Part shown: positions 1 to 13,061 of the stretch, one piece after another
How positions within the stretch are numbered: the first letter of the stretch is position 1
How the letters are laid out: every line of letters begins with the position of its first letter
DNA from: Apostichopus japonicus
Taxonomy: Eukaryota > Echinodermata > Holothuroidea > Aspidochirotida > Stichopodidae
Assembly: GCF_037975245.1 (NCBI RefSeq)
Contig: NC_092567.1
Span: 18,482,876 to 18,546,875 of the forward strand
Length of the DNA: 64,000 nt
Reading direction: 5' to 3'
The notes under the pieces: generated by a model
What the model was told of the DNA's origin: nothing
Database searches by the model: none
What the model saw: only the letters and a program-made list of their open reading frames with translations
Made by a program: the position numbers and the translations under genes

Positions 1-2549
1 TGGTGTTGCCGTTGCCATGGTATCACCATGGCAAGTAAGCTATACAGTGGTTACCCTCATTGAAAAACATATATGGACCCTAGTGACACAGACAGATGGG
101 CCAGACCACGCTTTAGACACTCAAAGAGTACCACGCATATTTGTAATCATCTCATCTTAGCCAACTGTCCACGTTATCATTTACATTTTGAGCAAGAAAC
201 GGATTCGAAATCTCTTGGATATATTTACATTTGCCGCAGATATAGAAATTAAACATGTAAGTTAAACTTTTACTTTATTTCTGTTTGTTTTTTTACCTTG
301 TTTTAAAGTTCATTTCAAGACTTATATTTACTCTCTATTACCTACATGTTTATCTTACTTTATTTACTTTCATGAATTTAAGTCCAAAGTTACCAATTCC
401 GGTTATTAAGAATAATGCGAAAAGGGATGCTTTCTGCTTAAAAACACTGGTCACATAAACTCAGCGATATCTTAGTTTTCCTAAAGCAATATTTTGGGTT
501 CCTTACTAAGAAATATAGGATTTCTGCTTCCTGTTTAAACAGTATAAGATGGCAGTGACGTTTGTAAACGAAACCAAACAAACATGTTGCTCTGGTTTTA
601 AGATATTTACATAGATTCATAAACCATCAACAATATAGATTTATCAACGAACCCAGTTTAGTATATAATTTCTTTTATCATTCCTAAACTATTTGCAGCA
701 TCTTGTCATAAATTCATGCACGTGTCAAGCTTATCTAGTATGGCTTATTTGTTGTTCGCATTACCGTGGTAACCAAGGTACGCGTCCAAACAACTCAATG
801 CGGAAAGTCACTTGGCGTTCATCTTATGATAAATATATTGGGAAAAAACATATATAGGTTGCTTTTCCTAATAATTTAATTTAGATTCTAAAGTTGCTTG
901 ACATAATTTACTCTCTTTCGACAAAGTTGGATATTCATTTGAAGACATTTCTCGTCATGAAGTGGAATTACTTTGAAACGAAATTCGGTTTTATTTAACA
1001 AGGTTGACTTTATTTTAGACGCCTTTGGTTAGCCAACCGTTTTTATTTAGTTTAATTCCAAATTTATAAGTTATATAAATTCATTTAGCATTACAATTAT
1101 GCTGCATTAATTTGTGAATCGGGTAATACTGAATTTGGCGTAAGTTCTCTTTACATGTTTGAAACCTCCGCAAGTTATGGACTTTATTTGAAAGGTTAAA
1201 TTATGCTGTATAATTAAACAAAATGTGGTCACCATTTTTATGCCCTTGATTTAAGTGCTTGCACATGAAGCAGTTAGTTTTTGCGCGAAGTCCTGAATGT
1301 ATTTGTATCAATTTTGGTATTGTTTGTTCTGTTTGGAGAAAATTCCATAATGAATTGATTGATCAATTTTAATTATAAAAAAAAAAGAACACTTGAAATG
1401 TTTTTTTAGATTCGGGAATGTTAGTTTGTTTGTTACATGTGAGCGATACAGATATCGAAAACTGAGTGGACGACATCTTTTTAATATTATTATGATTATT
1501 ATTATTTTTTTTGGGGGGGAGGGGCAAAATCTAATACGGTAGATAGTAATGTAGGCTAATTTAAATCTTCCATTTTCAATCAATTAAAAATATTTTAATA
1601 TGTCTTAATTCGATGCATTTGAGACTACTTTTCAATAATATTCATAGTTTCCAACATTCCAAGCAAAGTCAATAAAATAAATAATACTACTTTGAATGCT
1701 CGACAAATTGGTTAATTTTACATCCTGCGACTTGGGACAGCTTTTCAGATCGATTTTAAGAGTTACCAATTTTTTTTGCCGCGAGAAAAGATTCAGACGA
1801 CACCGCCCATAGAATTCCTGCAGAACAATGGTATTGTGTAAAATATCGACCTAAGTCGTATACAGGAGGGGCCAGTGTTTTTATCGATCTGAACCTAGTG
1901 GTCCCAGGCAACGCCGGCGGTGGCTTAAACTGTTTTTTCTTTTTCTATTCTTGTTCATCACTCGACCTTATAGTGTAGCTAAGATATACCACGAGACGTA
2001 AATTGGCAATCTCAGGGGGACAAAGGGGTAATGGAGGGGGTTAAGAAGAAACTAGGTAGAACATAACAAAAGAACTTTGATGAGAGGTGATAAGAATGTG
2101 TAAGTGAGAATTTAGGAGTAGGAGGCCGGGGTTGGTTGTTGGAAGGAGGGGAGGGGGTTGTTAGTTATTTTCTTCCTGGGTGATTATGTAGTGAAGTGGA
2201 TAGTAGGGTTTGATGAGCAGCATTTCCTTCACCAAACAGGAATTTCTTGAAAACATTTCAAGTATCGATTTGAGCAGGGGCGAATGGGAAGGGTGAAACC
2301 CACATCGAAGAATAAAACACACACAGAACGCCATCAAACAATATCTCTCTCTATCTGATAACATCTGTGACGATAAAATTTAGTCGTATGCGCTTGTATG
2401 TTTGCAATCATCGAAATTTTCTTATTTCTCACCTCTTTGTTTCTTCGATTATTTTCTCGAGTTTTCCTTTCTTTGCTTTTGTTATTAAAGTTAGAAGCAT
2501 TTTCATTTTCTATAATGTCATTTATTTTATTTCCTATTATCATTCACAG
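1..2549. other. AT-rich non-coding region, no gene supported
   Basis: No reading frame here shows recognisable protein motifs or clean splice signals. The stretch holds simple A/T-rich sequence, a G-run near 1512-1520 and a purine-rich patch at about 1985-2160. The upstream non-coding exon(s) and promoter of the small protein gene at 2563 probably lie near its right end, but I cannot place them. Confidence 0.5.
2541..2549 (+). promoter_or_regulatory. Candidate 3' splice site before the small protein exon
   Basis: A T/C-rich tract from about 2510 ends in CATTCACAG, and the exon would begin at 2550, 13 bases before the ATG. The donor of the upstream exon was not identified. Confidence 0.45.
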
Positions 2550-2562
2550 ATATAACATCAAG

Positions 2563-2883
2563 ATGAAGTCTTCTCAAGTTATTACCATCCAATGCCTGGT
2601 TGTCTTGATGGCCCTGGTCCTGCCAGCTCTCTGCCAGACGACATACGAACCGGACTATACTCTGATCACCGAAATCATCACAGAAATCGACACAATGACG
2701 ATGGAAGCTGTTGAACCTACCGCAGAACCGAATACCGGCTTGTCAGCGGGAGCTATCGCAGGTATCGCCGTTGGGGGCACCGTCGTCGCTGGAGGGGTAG
2801 TTGGAGGCACAGCAGCGGGTGTTATCTTCTTTACTAAGGGAAGTTCAGCCGTTGCACCGGCGGCGGCCGGGGCTGTTGCTTAA
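2563..2883 (+). CDS. Small secreted or membrane protein, 106 aa, unrecognised family
   Basis: The ATG at 2563 opens a 106-residue frame ending in TAA at 2881-2883. Residues 1 to about 22 form a clear signal peptide: a basic start, a hydrophobic core and a likely cleavage after LPALC. Next comes an acidic, Thr-rich stretch (about 24-55). A Gly/Ala/Val-rich hydrophobic segment (about 56-86) with GxxxG-like spacing follows, typical of a tightly packing transmembrane helix, then FFTKG and a short Ala-rich tail. A pyrimidine-rich tract ending in CACAG just before 2550 looks like a 3' splice site, so the transcript probably has an upstream non-coding exon and the coding part sits in one exon. The frame stays open upstream to 2398, but the signal peptide and splice acceptor favour 2563. 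I do not recognise the family. A type I single-pass protein or a secreted peptide precursor are both possible. Confidence 0.6.
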   Translation: MKSSQVITIQCLVVLMALVLPALCQTTYEPDYTLITEIITEIDTMTMEAVEPTAEPNTGLSAGAIAGIAVGGTVVAGGVVGGTAAGVIFFTKGSSAVAPAAAGAVA

Positions 2884-3520
2884 CTGTGAACTTGATACGG
2901 TTTAAGCGGAAAACGCGCAATAGGACACAAGTGTTCGAAAATAAGGGAAGGGGGTCATGTTTCTTAACAACCCCCTCCCCAAATATGAAGTCATGGTCCG
3001 TCCACGGATATTCTGCTACGAGGGGGACGCAGGAACGGTTCTATAAAGACCCATATATGCCAATGGAGTCTAACTCATGGGCAGTGGATGGATTCATTTT
3101 TTTCTTTTTTTCCTCTCGATTATCAAATTGTAACAATCGATTCGCTGTTGTGACGTCAGAAGGACTTAACAGCACGTACTTCGTAGTAACCGCCAGCCCA
3201 TCTTTACCACAGACTGTCTAACAACAGAAACACATCCGTATATTTAGGACATGAATTATCTCCAACGCCCTCATATTTTATGGTGGTTACGAAATATACC
3301 AATGGGCAAATCTAAAAAAAAATCACGGATTTTGTGAACGTTGTTTGAAAGTACTGTACGATACTACCATTGAAACGGTAGGGCCTAGGCATGTATATGG
3401 TTACACGAACGTCTATATTATAGCATGATGAAACATTGGTGTAACCATTGGGGCATGGGAAGGAATGAGGGATCGGGAAATTAGCATAATTACTCTAATT
3501 TTCGTAATGCGGATGCACAG

Positions 3521-3526
3521 AATAAA
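3521..3526 (+). terminator. Candidate poly(A) signal AATAAA of the small protein gene
   Basis: The first AATAAA after the stop codon at 2883 lies about 640 bases downstream, giving a plausible 3' UTR. There is no transcript evidence. Confidence 0.3.
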
Positions 3527-3529
3527 ACT

Positions 3530-6500
3530 GGTTACACCACTGTGTCTATGTACCGACGATAGATTGTATAGAAGTTCGTAAGCTTGTAAATTTCTGTAAA
3601 TATTTTAAGATTTCTTTTGCATAGAAAGTGTATATGTATGATAAAGTTGAATTTAAATTAATCATGTAAGTAAACCAGGCAACTGATGGTGATATTGGTA
3701 TAATGTCAAAGGTCATTTTGAAAATCGATTATCATCAAAAGAGCTCTTCTCAGTTTTAGAATACATCAATTCCAAACTTAATACTTAACATACATTTGTA
3801 ATACAAGGGGGAGGTTTTTCTCATAGCCTCACTTCATGGTTTTCAAACTGAGGTGCGCATATACTTGGAATGGCTTATGTACATGTTGCTCAGATATTGG
3901 CTCTGTACGTATGATCACAGGATAGGGGGGTGGGTATGTAGGGTAGGGGGAAGGGGTACAATGGCTATTACAGAAACATATCTTCCTCAGGTGTTCATTA
4001 CGTTTGACTTACTGTAAAAAAAAAAATGTAACCTATGGTAATGAAAACAGTACATGTATTGTTCTTCAATAGTTTCTCCCAGTGAGATGGCGCCAGTCCA
4101 AAATGAAATCATATTTTGTACTACATTCTGATTTTATAACTGTATGAAGAATGATAATATATTTTGTGCTGAACGTATTCGATTTTCTTTTGATTCCTCT
4201 TTTTTGTTTACACATTTTTTGTTAGGAGTAGTAAACTTTGAATCTGATGTCCACCTAAATTCCATTCTGTTCCCATTCCACCCGACCACCCCCCCCCCGT
4301 ATATACCATATGACCTATAGTGATACCTTCTCCCTATACCGCACCCCATCTTGATGTTGGAACATGAAGTCGGACCCCCATCACTCAGGATTCTTAAATT
4401 GATGATCTGACATGCACCCAATTTCCATTCTCTTTCCACTCCACCCCCACCCTCGGGTCCTGTTGACCATTTGGTAACCTGACCCCATAAATAGATTATA
4501 ACTAATTACACCGATGAAACTTATCTGTGTATAAAAATCGTTTAGCCTATATTTATATAACCGTTTCAACCCAAAAAGGGAAATATTTTCAACAAACTTT
4601 TTCGTTAGTTATGGAAAACATAATTCGGCAAATACAAGGCGCGCAATTAAGTATCCATGGGGAGAGGGGGGGGGGTGAACAAAAATCAATACCCTCGCCA
4701 ATGCAATACAAAACCGTACAAAAACACCTATAGTACAGATATACATGTAATAGGTACTAGGTAGCCTACTCGGTACAATATATATAAGCAGTTGAAAATG
4801 CTTAAAGGTAACGTTGTTACAAATTCGCAAAATAAAGCACATGTTTGCATCTATAGGCACCATCCATTTTACCAACACTTCTGAAAGCGATGGGGTACCC
4901 CCCCCCCCCGGAGGATATAGCAAATTATAGCTCCCACAAAAACTGGTGGTTGCGCCCCTTGTATATTAACAGCGGCTTTGCGAAAAGATTGGATTTTTTT
5001 ATTTATTTTTGAACCAACCTTTTCGTGAGTTTCAGTCATGGGATTCTATGACTGGGCGAATACCTTTGTATACCACAAACAAAGGCCAAAGGCTAACAAA
5101 GGCTAAATTTCACAAAACAACTCTTTATGTATTCGCTTTGTCAACATTCTAAAATTGAAGTGTTAGTTTACTTATTGTCACCGTTGTGTATTTTAAAATG
5201 GTGAATTTTGGGTGACTCACTTAAGTTGAATGAAAAGTAGGGCACCCAATTGGATCGTGACGCTTCGATAACAGTCATGTCAGTGCCTGTGAGGTGGAGG
5301 GGGGGGGGGTTGTTGCTGGGGCGAAAATCGAGGAGCAGTGGCACTTTGAATTGAGGAGATATATTCCATAGTTACCTGAAAGATTTTCAGATAAAGTGGA
5401 CCCTCCTTGCATTTAGTACCACAAAGTGGATCCTCATTGCATGTAATACTAAAGGGGCACTTTTTAGAAAACTTTTCTGATAAGTTTTCGACAGCAGGTC
5501 AATTTTACGTAACATTTTCATAAATTTTCCAACAAAATGGCGCTTTACATAGAACAAAATGGCAAGTTTGAATTTGTTTTAAATGGGGTAGTAATTTTCT
5601 TTACTCAAAAAGGGACACTTTTGTAAGGTTTTTGCAAATGGGGAATTTTGTCAAAACTGGGGGTGGGTTGGGGGGTGGGAAACCATGCATGCCGCCGGCT
5701 CTGCCCCCTGCTCTTCGTCGCCCCTGTGAGGACGGAAAGGGGAAGGAGGCATGGAAAAGCGCAAGATGTGCAATACCAAATCGTATCATATGACAGTGAG
5801 TTATGTGTATTTAGCCATGCAGAACCGTCAATCTGTCTACGGCATGACCACGTCATCATTATCAAACTGTTATCGAAATTAATTTCTAATCTGTTTTCAG
5901 ACATAATTTGGCAATATCTGCCGTGTATTTCGGTTAATCATCATATCATGAATCATTTGCATGGTTATATGATTCGATAAAGGAAGACTAAAGTCTTTTC
6001 TAACTTTAATAATTCTTTATAAATAAACAAGTACCAACTTCAACCTTTATTCCCTGTGTCACAAGTGGTATACTTGAAAAATGCAAACAATTTTAAAAAA
6101 TGCACGAGTTTACGAATCTATTGAACGCCAAGGTGAATACCCCCCCCCCTCCCCCTCCACCTCCCACCGTTTGTAAGGGATAGTGTTCTGATGTGTGGAT
6201 CTTTGTTGGAGTTGGACCAATTTATGTTGTGCAGTGTGTACTGAAGTTACATATATCTTAATGCATTGTTCAGTCTTAGATGAGACGCGGCACATTAATT
6301 GAAATTCAGCATAGCCAAAGTGGGTTTACACGAGTGCAAAGCACAAGATCATGAGGGTTATCCGTCGACACCCCCACCTCATGTAATATCAGTTCCCACC
6401 CTATAATCGTCTCGAATAGGCCCTCAAATAGTGTGTTTCGATATCATAAATATTAGTGAATCCGATCATCTTTGAATCCACAATTTTATGTCGTACCGTG

Positions 6501-7980
6501 ATAGAAGATTAAAAGCGGTTTGTTTCCCTTCGTATAAAATTAATGTCCTAAATGCAAAGGTAAACCATCTTTTGCTTAACATGTTTTTTATGAGTGTATG
6601 TTGATTCTATACAGAAAATTATTATCCTTCTATTCCGCTGTAATTCGAATTGAGGGCGCTCTACCATTTTGTGTTGAGACTATGCCGTGCTTTTTATTGG
6701 TGCCTGACAACTAAAGCAGCCTTTCATTAATTGTCCACATGCATGACTTGCAATCCTGCATTTCCTGGTTAAAATAGAAATGAACTATAAATTGGGGGGG
6801 GGGGGGGGGTAAGGCTCCCAATTTTGTGAAAAATAAATCAGAAGAAAGATCCCCTTTTTATGAATCTTACATGCACCATTTGGTCACAAAACTGTACCTT
6901 TTTCCAATTTTGTTAGTAATTACATGCGCCTCTTTTGTTATTTAAAAAGTGCTCCTCTGTTGAAGGAATAGAAAAAAATTAATGAAAAATATCGTTGCCA
7001 AATTAAGATGATATTCTTTTTTGAAAGGTGCTTTCTTGTTGAAAAACATTCAAATACTATACTCTCCGGTATAATTTTGGGGTTGGCAAAAAACCTCCTG
7101 CCGCCCGATACCCTTGAACCAAACATATCCTTACCCCAAAATAGTGACAGTTCCATGATACATTATTTCACTCGTTGTCAAACACATGAATATAAACAAA
7201 ATCTTTCAATAAATCAGTTAATTAATTGATCAATCATTCCATGATACATTATTCATGATCATATTTATTTATGTGCATACAAAACTATATTTTTGATGAA
7301 TTAAATACTACTACAGTAGGCCGCATATTATTATGATATACTTCCAGTTTTCAGTTGTTATGGTAACCGAGAAGAAATCCGATTGAGGAATAACTGTATT
7401 CAAGTGTAACGCAAATCCAACTGTCCTAGGCCTACCTCATAGTCATACTCTCCCCTCAAAATAATAAAATTAATCTCTTGTCATCAAATTCAACTGAAAT
7501 TTAGGAATGTGCCAAAATAAATCCCTTGTACTTGTGCAAATAATTTCTTTTTCTATGAAAGAACTCTGCCCCCTCCCCTCCCCCACCTTTCATTTCCCAC
7601 ATGAAAAAAAAAATGGTCACATGGCAGAATGACAACAAAGGTTGCCGACATTTTTTCACAATTGTAGGCACGTCTGTGACCAATCAACAGCCTGTGTAAC
7701 TAGAATGTTCAGTATACTTTATGCAAAGTCATGGTTGCCAACAATTTATAGAAATGACGTAATTTACTGTTACTTTTACTCAATGATATCCAAATCTCTC
7801 ACTTTTCTCCTCCAAATTATCAATTATATTCTTATTTATCGTACTTTAAATACAAATGGGTATGAAAAGATTCCAGAAAGTTGTTTTTGATCTCAACTTT
7901 AAGAGAAAATAAAACAAAATTGTGAATTGTTTGCCATCTTTGGAATTTTCAGTAGGGAGTAAGTTATTTAGATTGCACAG
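3530..7980. other. Intergenic region with an imperfect tandem duplication and homopolymer G/C runs
   Basis: No gene is supported. A roughly 158-bp segment is imperfectly duplicated, with copies starting near 4238 and 4396; both carry a TCCATTCT...CCATTCCACCC-like core. Long G or C runs occur at 4292-4300, 4900-4910, 5300-5310, 6140-6149 and 6794-6810. Several short open frames cross these runs, but none shows domain motifs or splice context. Confidence 0.45.
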
Positions 7981-7990
7981 TCCCATATGG

Positions 7991-7999
7991 TATATAAAG
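7991..7999 (+). promoter_or_regulatory. TATA box of the ferritin gene
   Basis: TATATAAAG matches the consensus. A pyrimidine-flanked initiator-like TTCACTAC lies at 8021-8028, with its A at 8023, about 32 bases from the start of the TATA box. That is the usual spacing, so transcription probably starts at about 8023. Confidence 0.65.
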
Positions 8000-8045
8000 C
8001 AGCGTTGCGCAGTTAATGCTTCACTACTACATACAGGACAAGATA

Positions 8046-8081
8046 TTTGTTTGCGCTTTCGCAGTGACGAAACCAGACAAA
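8046..8081 (+). promoter_or_regulatory. Iron-responsive element (IRE) in the ferritin 5' UTR
   Basis: The hairpin has the full IRE architecture. The lower stem is TTTGTTTG (8046-8053) pairing with CAGACAAA (8074-8081), eight pairs including one G-U. A CGC (8054-8056) opposite a single C (8073) matches the ferritin-type internal loop, with the conserved bulged C at 8056. The upper stem is TTTCG (8057-8061) with CGAAA (8068-8072). The six-base loop is CAGTGA (8062-8067), the CAGUGN consensus. Iron regulatory proteins are known to bind such hairpins and block translation when iron is low. The element would sit about 23 nt from the predicted cap, where that block works best. Confidence 0.92.
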
Positions 8082-8151
8082 CTTGCCGCCAAAATTCCAT
8101 CAGATATTGTACTTTTCGTGTGATATTTTCGCCCAAAAAAGAAACATCAAG

Positions 8152-10724
8152 ATGCAGCCAAGCCAAGTCCGCCAGAACTTCCATGAGTTGTGTGAGGCCG
8201 GAGTGAACAAGCAAATCAACTTGGAGTTGTATGCTTCCTACACCTATCATTCCATCGTAAGTATATACCGTAGGCTAGTGTGTTATATTCAAGTACGATA
8301 AGGACAACGTAGGCTTAGCGAACATGCCCAAACGTTAAGGTTTTAAGACCGTTCGTATTATAGGTGTGTCTTTTTGGTGTGCCTGAACGATTGTTTAGAC
8401 CATATATTTCAGCCAGAACTTGTTCAGTATGCAATCCTAAAGGCTCTTCAAGAATATATTGTGCAAGTTGTGCAAGGTCATCGCCTAGATTGAAAAAGTA
8501 ACACAGCAGTAATACTAGGCTACAGTATACCAGAAACATTCAAGAATAAAATAAGTTTGCAAGCTTCAAATACTTCTAATTTCAATCGTGTATCATGTCA
8601 CAAGTTGCTGCTCTTTTCGATGTCTGTATGTTGTTATATCTTTATCCCACAAGGTCATGTAACATGAGTAATTGGTTATGTTAGATAATTTGATGTACAG
8701 CCCTCTCACTGTATTGTTAAGTTTAGGGAACAATGAGTTTGGGGCTTTACATATGTTGCAGAACACAGTTCCTGTCAGGGTGTAATGTAATATTGAACAT
8801 ACATTTCATGGCACTTCGGAAGGGGCAAGGATACATGCGCATAACATCATATTGCATTGACCATTTAGTTGGCTATGTGCCATGTATGTTCAACTGGGAA
8901 CGACTTCAGGAAGTGGTGCTGTTGGTTTGACTTCCTGGAAGGAAATGCCTACCAGCTCGTGACTCCAAACTGTTAAGTCGACCCCATTAATATCAAGAAA
9001 GACTATGTTATAGTTAACCAGTAGAGTGGGTGCTTATTATCATAGTTGTTTTTAAGGGAAGGTGAAGTGGGGTGGGGGGAGTGTATATAAGAGGTTTTCA
9101 GAGCAGGCATAGTATAGCATCTTCATATACAGTAGCTCACAGTAGAAAATCAATGACATGAAAAGCTTGCTGAGAGATAGTTTTGGGTGATGAGACAGCA
9201 GAAATGTTCTCTTCATATTTAGATCCTATGATGTGAATCATCAGGCTCCCTTTATTTGTTTACCATTGTTTGTTTAATCACTTAGCGAATGAATCACGAG
9301 TGCCAAAGATCAGTTCATTGAACAACCTTGGCCTTTTTTCACGCATTCACACCCAGGTGACCCTTGTCATATGACTGCCTGAGCTGTTTTGTTATCATTT
9401 GTTATCAACAATAGAGAGCAGTTTTTGCTTTGTCATTATCAGACCTATAGTTTTGTTGAAATGCCGCCTCTTAAGTAACAGACTCGCTAGGTATTCACAT
9501 GTTCTTTATAGAATTGTCACCCAGTTTTAATATCGTTTATCTTTCTGTAAATTTTGGTTAGTTTGAGACATTTATTTTCATCGTTATTTATTGTTTTTTT
9601 TCGCTCTCAGGCCTTCTACTTTGACCGCGATGATGTCGCCCTTCCTGGAGCCCACAAGTACTTCAAGAAGCAGTCAGAGGAAGAACGTGAACATGCCGAG
9701 AAACTGATGAAGTTTCAGAACCAGCGAGGTGGTCGCGTGAAGCTCAAGGACATCACGGTATGTATGTTTTTCCAATGAAAAACCGGGTACATGTGTGCAG
9801 TATGAGTGAAGCAAATGGCAGGATGGTACATGGAGGAGTGAGACCTGGGGAGTTAGTCCAAACAAAATTTTGTTACTTGAGGATAATTTGGTTGGCTTAA
9901 TTTTCAAGTTTTTGATTTTCTAAGAATTTGGAAAATTGGCCAAAAAAAAAAGGTGAAAAAAGATTCTTTACAGGAAACTTCTGTGGGTATAATAAATGCA
10001 TGTGTTTGAATCCTAGTAGATATATATATTGCAAATAGGTATTTGATTTCTGGTGTAAATTTGGTGCTGTTTTTCTTTGTCAGTTTTTTCCGTAAAGATA
10101 ATTATTTTACCAGTTATGTCCACAGGGTTGGATGGGATATGAATACGTTTGATTCAGGGGGTTAGCCGGGAGGAATATGTATCATATATGACATAAAATA
10201 TTCTTCTTATATGTGCACAGACTTTGTGGAAAAGGTGGGCCTGTGATCGTTAATTAATTCAGGCATCAATACTTGAGAACTTAACATTTAGATTAGGCAT
10301 TTTCCAGATAGCACAGTTATATGACAGTTGTGTCATTCAGTTGTATGGTTTTTAAGTGAATTGGTCACATTGGTAAATTTTTCCTTTTCTTTGGCAACAA
10401 CGACTGCTACGAATTAAAAATTGAGCATCTCCGAACTCTTTTGTACTTTTACAGGCTCCAGAAAAGGAAGAATGGGGCAGCCTGCTGGATGCTTTCAAGG
10501 TCGCCTTGGAACTGGAAAAGAAGGTGAACCAGAGTCTGTTGGACCTTCACGGTCTGGCAGACTCCAAGAAGGACGCGCAGATGTGCGACTTCATCGAGAC
10601 CCACTACCTGACGGAACAGGTGGAGGCCATCAAGGAGATCGGTGACCACATCACCAATCTGAAGCGCGTCGGCACCGGCCTGGGCGAATTCATCTACGAT
10701 AAGGAGAACCTGAAGGAGGATTAA
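8152..10724 (+). CDS. Ferritin heavy-type subunit (3 exons, 173 aa)
   Basis: Coding exons are 8152-8256, 9611-9757 and 10455-10724. Introns 8257-9610 and 9758-10454 begin GTAAGT and GTATGT and end in AG, and both are phase 0. The joined protein has 173 residues, the normal length for a cytosolic ferritin, and starts [10 protein letters not shown] without a signal peptide. Ferroxidase-centre residues of the H type are all visible by alignment to human H: E25, Y32, E60 and H63 (in EEEREHAEK), E105 and Q139. The family forms 24-subunit shells that oxidise Fe(II) and store it as ferric mineral. The start is fixed by the IRE-bearing leader and homology. Unlike many animal ferritin genes, the IRE and the start codon share one exon. 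The gene appears intact. The only alternative is another H-like paralogue name. Confidence 0.95.
8257..9610 (+). other. Ferritin intron 1
   Basis: It runs from GTAAGT to CTCTCAG and separates residues I35 and A36. A purine-rich patch lies at 9056-9085. Short open frames inside it (for example near 8733-8930) lack any support. Confidence 0.85.
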
Positions 10725-11235
10725 GACCCGGACCTCCCTCGGATGCCGTGGAACGGTCAGACTACTTCCTTAGGAAAGAATAAAAAGAAACATTTTAAAA
10801 CATTTTCGAAAACAAAATCTAGGCACCGATGAAAAAAATGAAAAAAAGAATTATTGTTCAGTACAATTGCCAGAGACCAACCTGGGAATTATTCACTAAA
10901 TCTTTGGGATTAAGATATTGTCTGCACAAATTCTGTCATTCCAATGCTGTGCAAAATTACAAATCAATGTACCACTATTCCAAGTTAATTGACATTGTAA
11001 CTGTGTAACAATTGTAAGTAAGCCAAGTTATGAAGAGTCCGACCCACACGAAGCACATTTAACATGTGAAGTAATTAATTTTAAAGAATAAAAAAAAATA
11101 TAAAAGGAAAGATTAAAAAATTGAGACCCACAGGATTTGGACTTTTAAATATGATTTTTTTTTGTATGCATGAATTTTTTTTTTAAAGGAAATGTGTGGT
11201 GATCAATAAAAATAAAAACAGAAAAAATATGTATT
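10725..11235 (+). terminator. Ferritin 3' UTR with alternative poly(A) signals
   Basis: AATAAA signals occur at 10779-10784, near 11087 and at 11205-11210. The last is followed by a T/GT-rich stretch (about 11222-11255), as expected of a functional cleavage site, so the longest 3' UTR is about 500 nt. Use of the proximal site at 10779 would give a very short 3' UTR. Confidence 0.5.
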
Positions 11236-12339
11236 GAAATTTGTTTGTGTCCTTAATATATCTCAGTGGCTAATACTTTTTATTCTTGTCACAACACACT
11301 GCTTTTAACTATGAAAAAAAGATCAAGTATGTTGTACACCCTCTCTATACATTGATTACGTAAGATCCATGAAGAAAACTGCTCATTACATCGATGAAAC
11401 CACAATGCTCTTTGCATCTGGTTAATTTTCGAAATTTGTGAGTGAATAAAAATACTAGCAAGAGTAAAATTCGAAAGTGACCTTCGAAATTATTTAACAA
11501 CTAAAAGCTAGCCAACTCTGTGAGTTGCTGGCTTTAACTAATGGTGTCATTACCACAGTTGCAACCCATAGTTCCTGAAATATCCTGTCATCGGTAGTAA
11601 TTTAAAATTCCCCGGATCAGTGTCAGCTTTCATGTTTTGCTCCTTTAAGATATCTAAACCAGTTAGAAGTTGAACCAAATGGAGGGACAAGTTAGGGTAG
11701 GGATGGGTGTGCTTTAAAGCAGAGGTGGGAAGGGTTGAAAAAGTTTCCATTCTCAAACTATCAGCAGTAGTATTACTATGAGGTCATGGAACCACCTACT
11801 CGTCCCAGCCATCGTCAAGGTACGGCACATTCTTTATACATCAACAACCCCTAACGTTAAAACCTACTCGTAGTACCACATAGGCTCTGTTAAACGGTTT
11901 GTATACAAAGGCTTATATGGTTCAATTGTGTGTGCATATGCATGAGTTGCTTGAAACATGCCACCCAGTTGGGGCATTCTTTTTCAGTACGAGCAGTATG
12001 AATATCATGTTTCTATCAGATCAAGGTTAGGAACTGTTTGTAATGTCAATACCAGTGTTCTGAGAGCACGATATTGGAGTATTGGTTGTATCAACGTGAA
12101 CGTCTATGGCAGTACCATACAAGATTCCAAATTGGCGACTGAAGGGCAATACCCTCCCCCAAGAGAAACCAGGTCGGGGAGGGGTGATGGCGGGAAGGGT
12201 TATCCCATTATTATTCTCAGAGGGCGTCGTGACGCCACATGTCCAAGCTTATACGAATGCCGTATAAGAAACGATGCCCTTCGATCTATTCAATTTATTT
12301 GGATGTAAATAAATGAGGGCTGACGAGGTACAACCAGCG
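11236..12339. other. Intergenic region, nothing recognised
   Basis: No gene, RNA or clear repeat was recognised. Around 12338-12360 a segment resembling hAT-type termini (CGGCATAACTAGAGG) borders a G-run at 12372-12390, suggesting a truncated MITE end just before the CR1-like element. Confidence 0.4.
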
Positions 12340-12447
12340 GCATAACTAGAGGCCGCCCGTCCCTTAGGTGGGGGAGGGGGGGGGGGGGGGTGGAAAGTAC
12401 CGAAACTTGAGGGAGACAACCAACCACCATCGCGCTGAAGCCGGCCG

Positions 12448-13061
12448 CTTTTATAATTTGTTCAAACTATTGGAGGAACAATCTTTAAAGTTAGATGAAG
12501 ATTTCTTGTTGGACGTGGGTCTTTTTATTTGTAAGGAAAAACGACTAAACGAAATCCTTTGTATACGATGCCCACCCACAACCAAAGTTCTCATAGCTGG
12601 GGACTCGATCTGGCGTGATTTTTCAAGAGATGACTTTGAAAGCAATGTCAATGTGTTGTCTTTGAGAGGAGCGACGATCAGTGCCCCAAAGCTGAATATC
12701 GAAGAACGTGAAGCCTTGACACCAATCACGTCATTTTACATGTTGGAACTAATGATATTTGCAAATAACACCCCAGTACAAGTAATTATAAGCGATTATA
12801 AAGGTCTTGTAACTTCAATACAGACGAAGAATACATCCTCGACAAAAGTAACCATCTTAGGTCCCTGCCCAAGGACGGATCCACACTCCGAATCTATCAA
12901 GGAATTCAACAACAGTCTAAAGGAACTAGCCATGAAATGTGACTGTAACTTCATTGAAAACATACCATCGTTTTCATACGGTGATGGCGAAGTCGACACA
13001 TCCCGATTCTGTGATGATAAACTACACCTTAGCCAGCTAGGCAGTGATAAAACTCAAATAT
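12448..13061 (+). pseudogene. CR1-like ORF1 remnant with SGNH/esterase-like domain
   Basis: The frame contains VLIAGDSIWRDF near its middle, the GDS block I of SGNH hydrolases. It ends with SRFCDDKLHLSQLG, which fits the block V Asp-x-x-His pair (DKLH). Esterase domains of this kind are known in ORF1 of CR1-clade retrotransposons. The frame ends in TAA at 13061-13063. Block III and the oxyanion residues are less clear, and no convincing initiator ATG is visible, so the 5' part is degraded or truncated. Confidence 0.65.

Noticed and set aside
5601-5980. Overlapping open frames on both strands near 5.7 kb
   Set aside because: They lack motifs and cross G-runs. Nothing supports translation.
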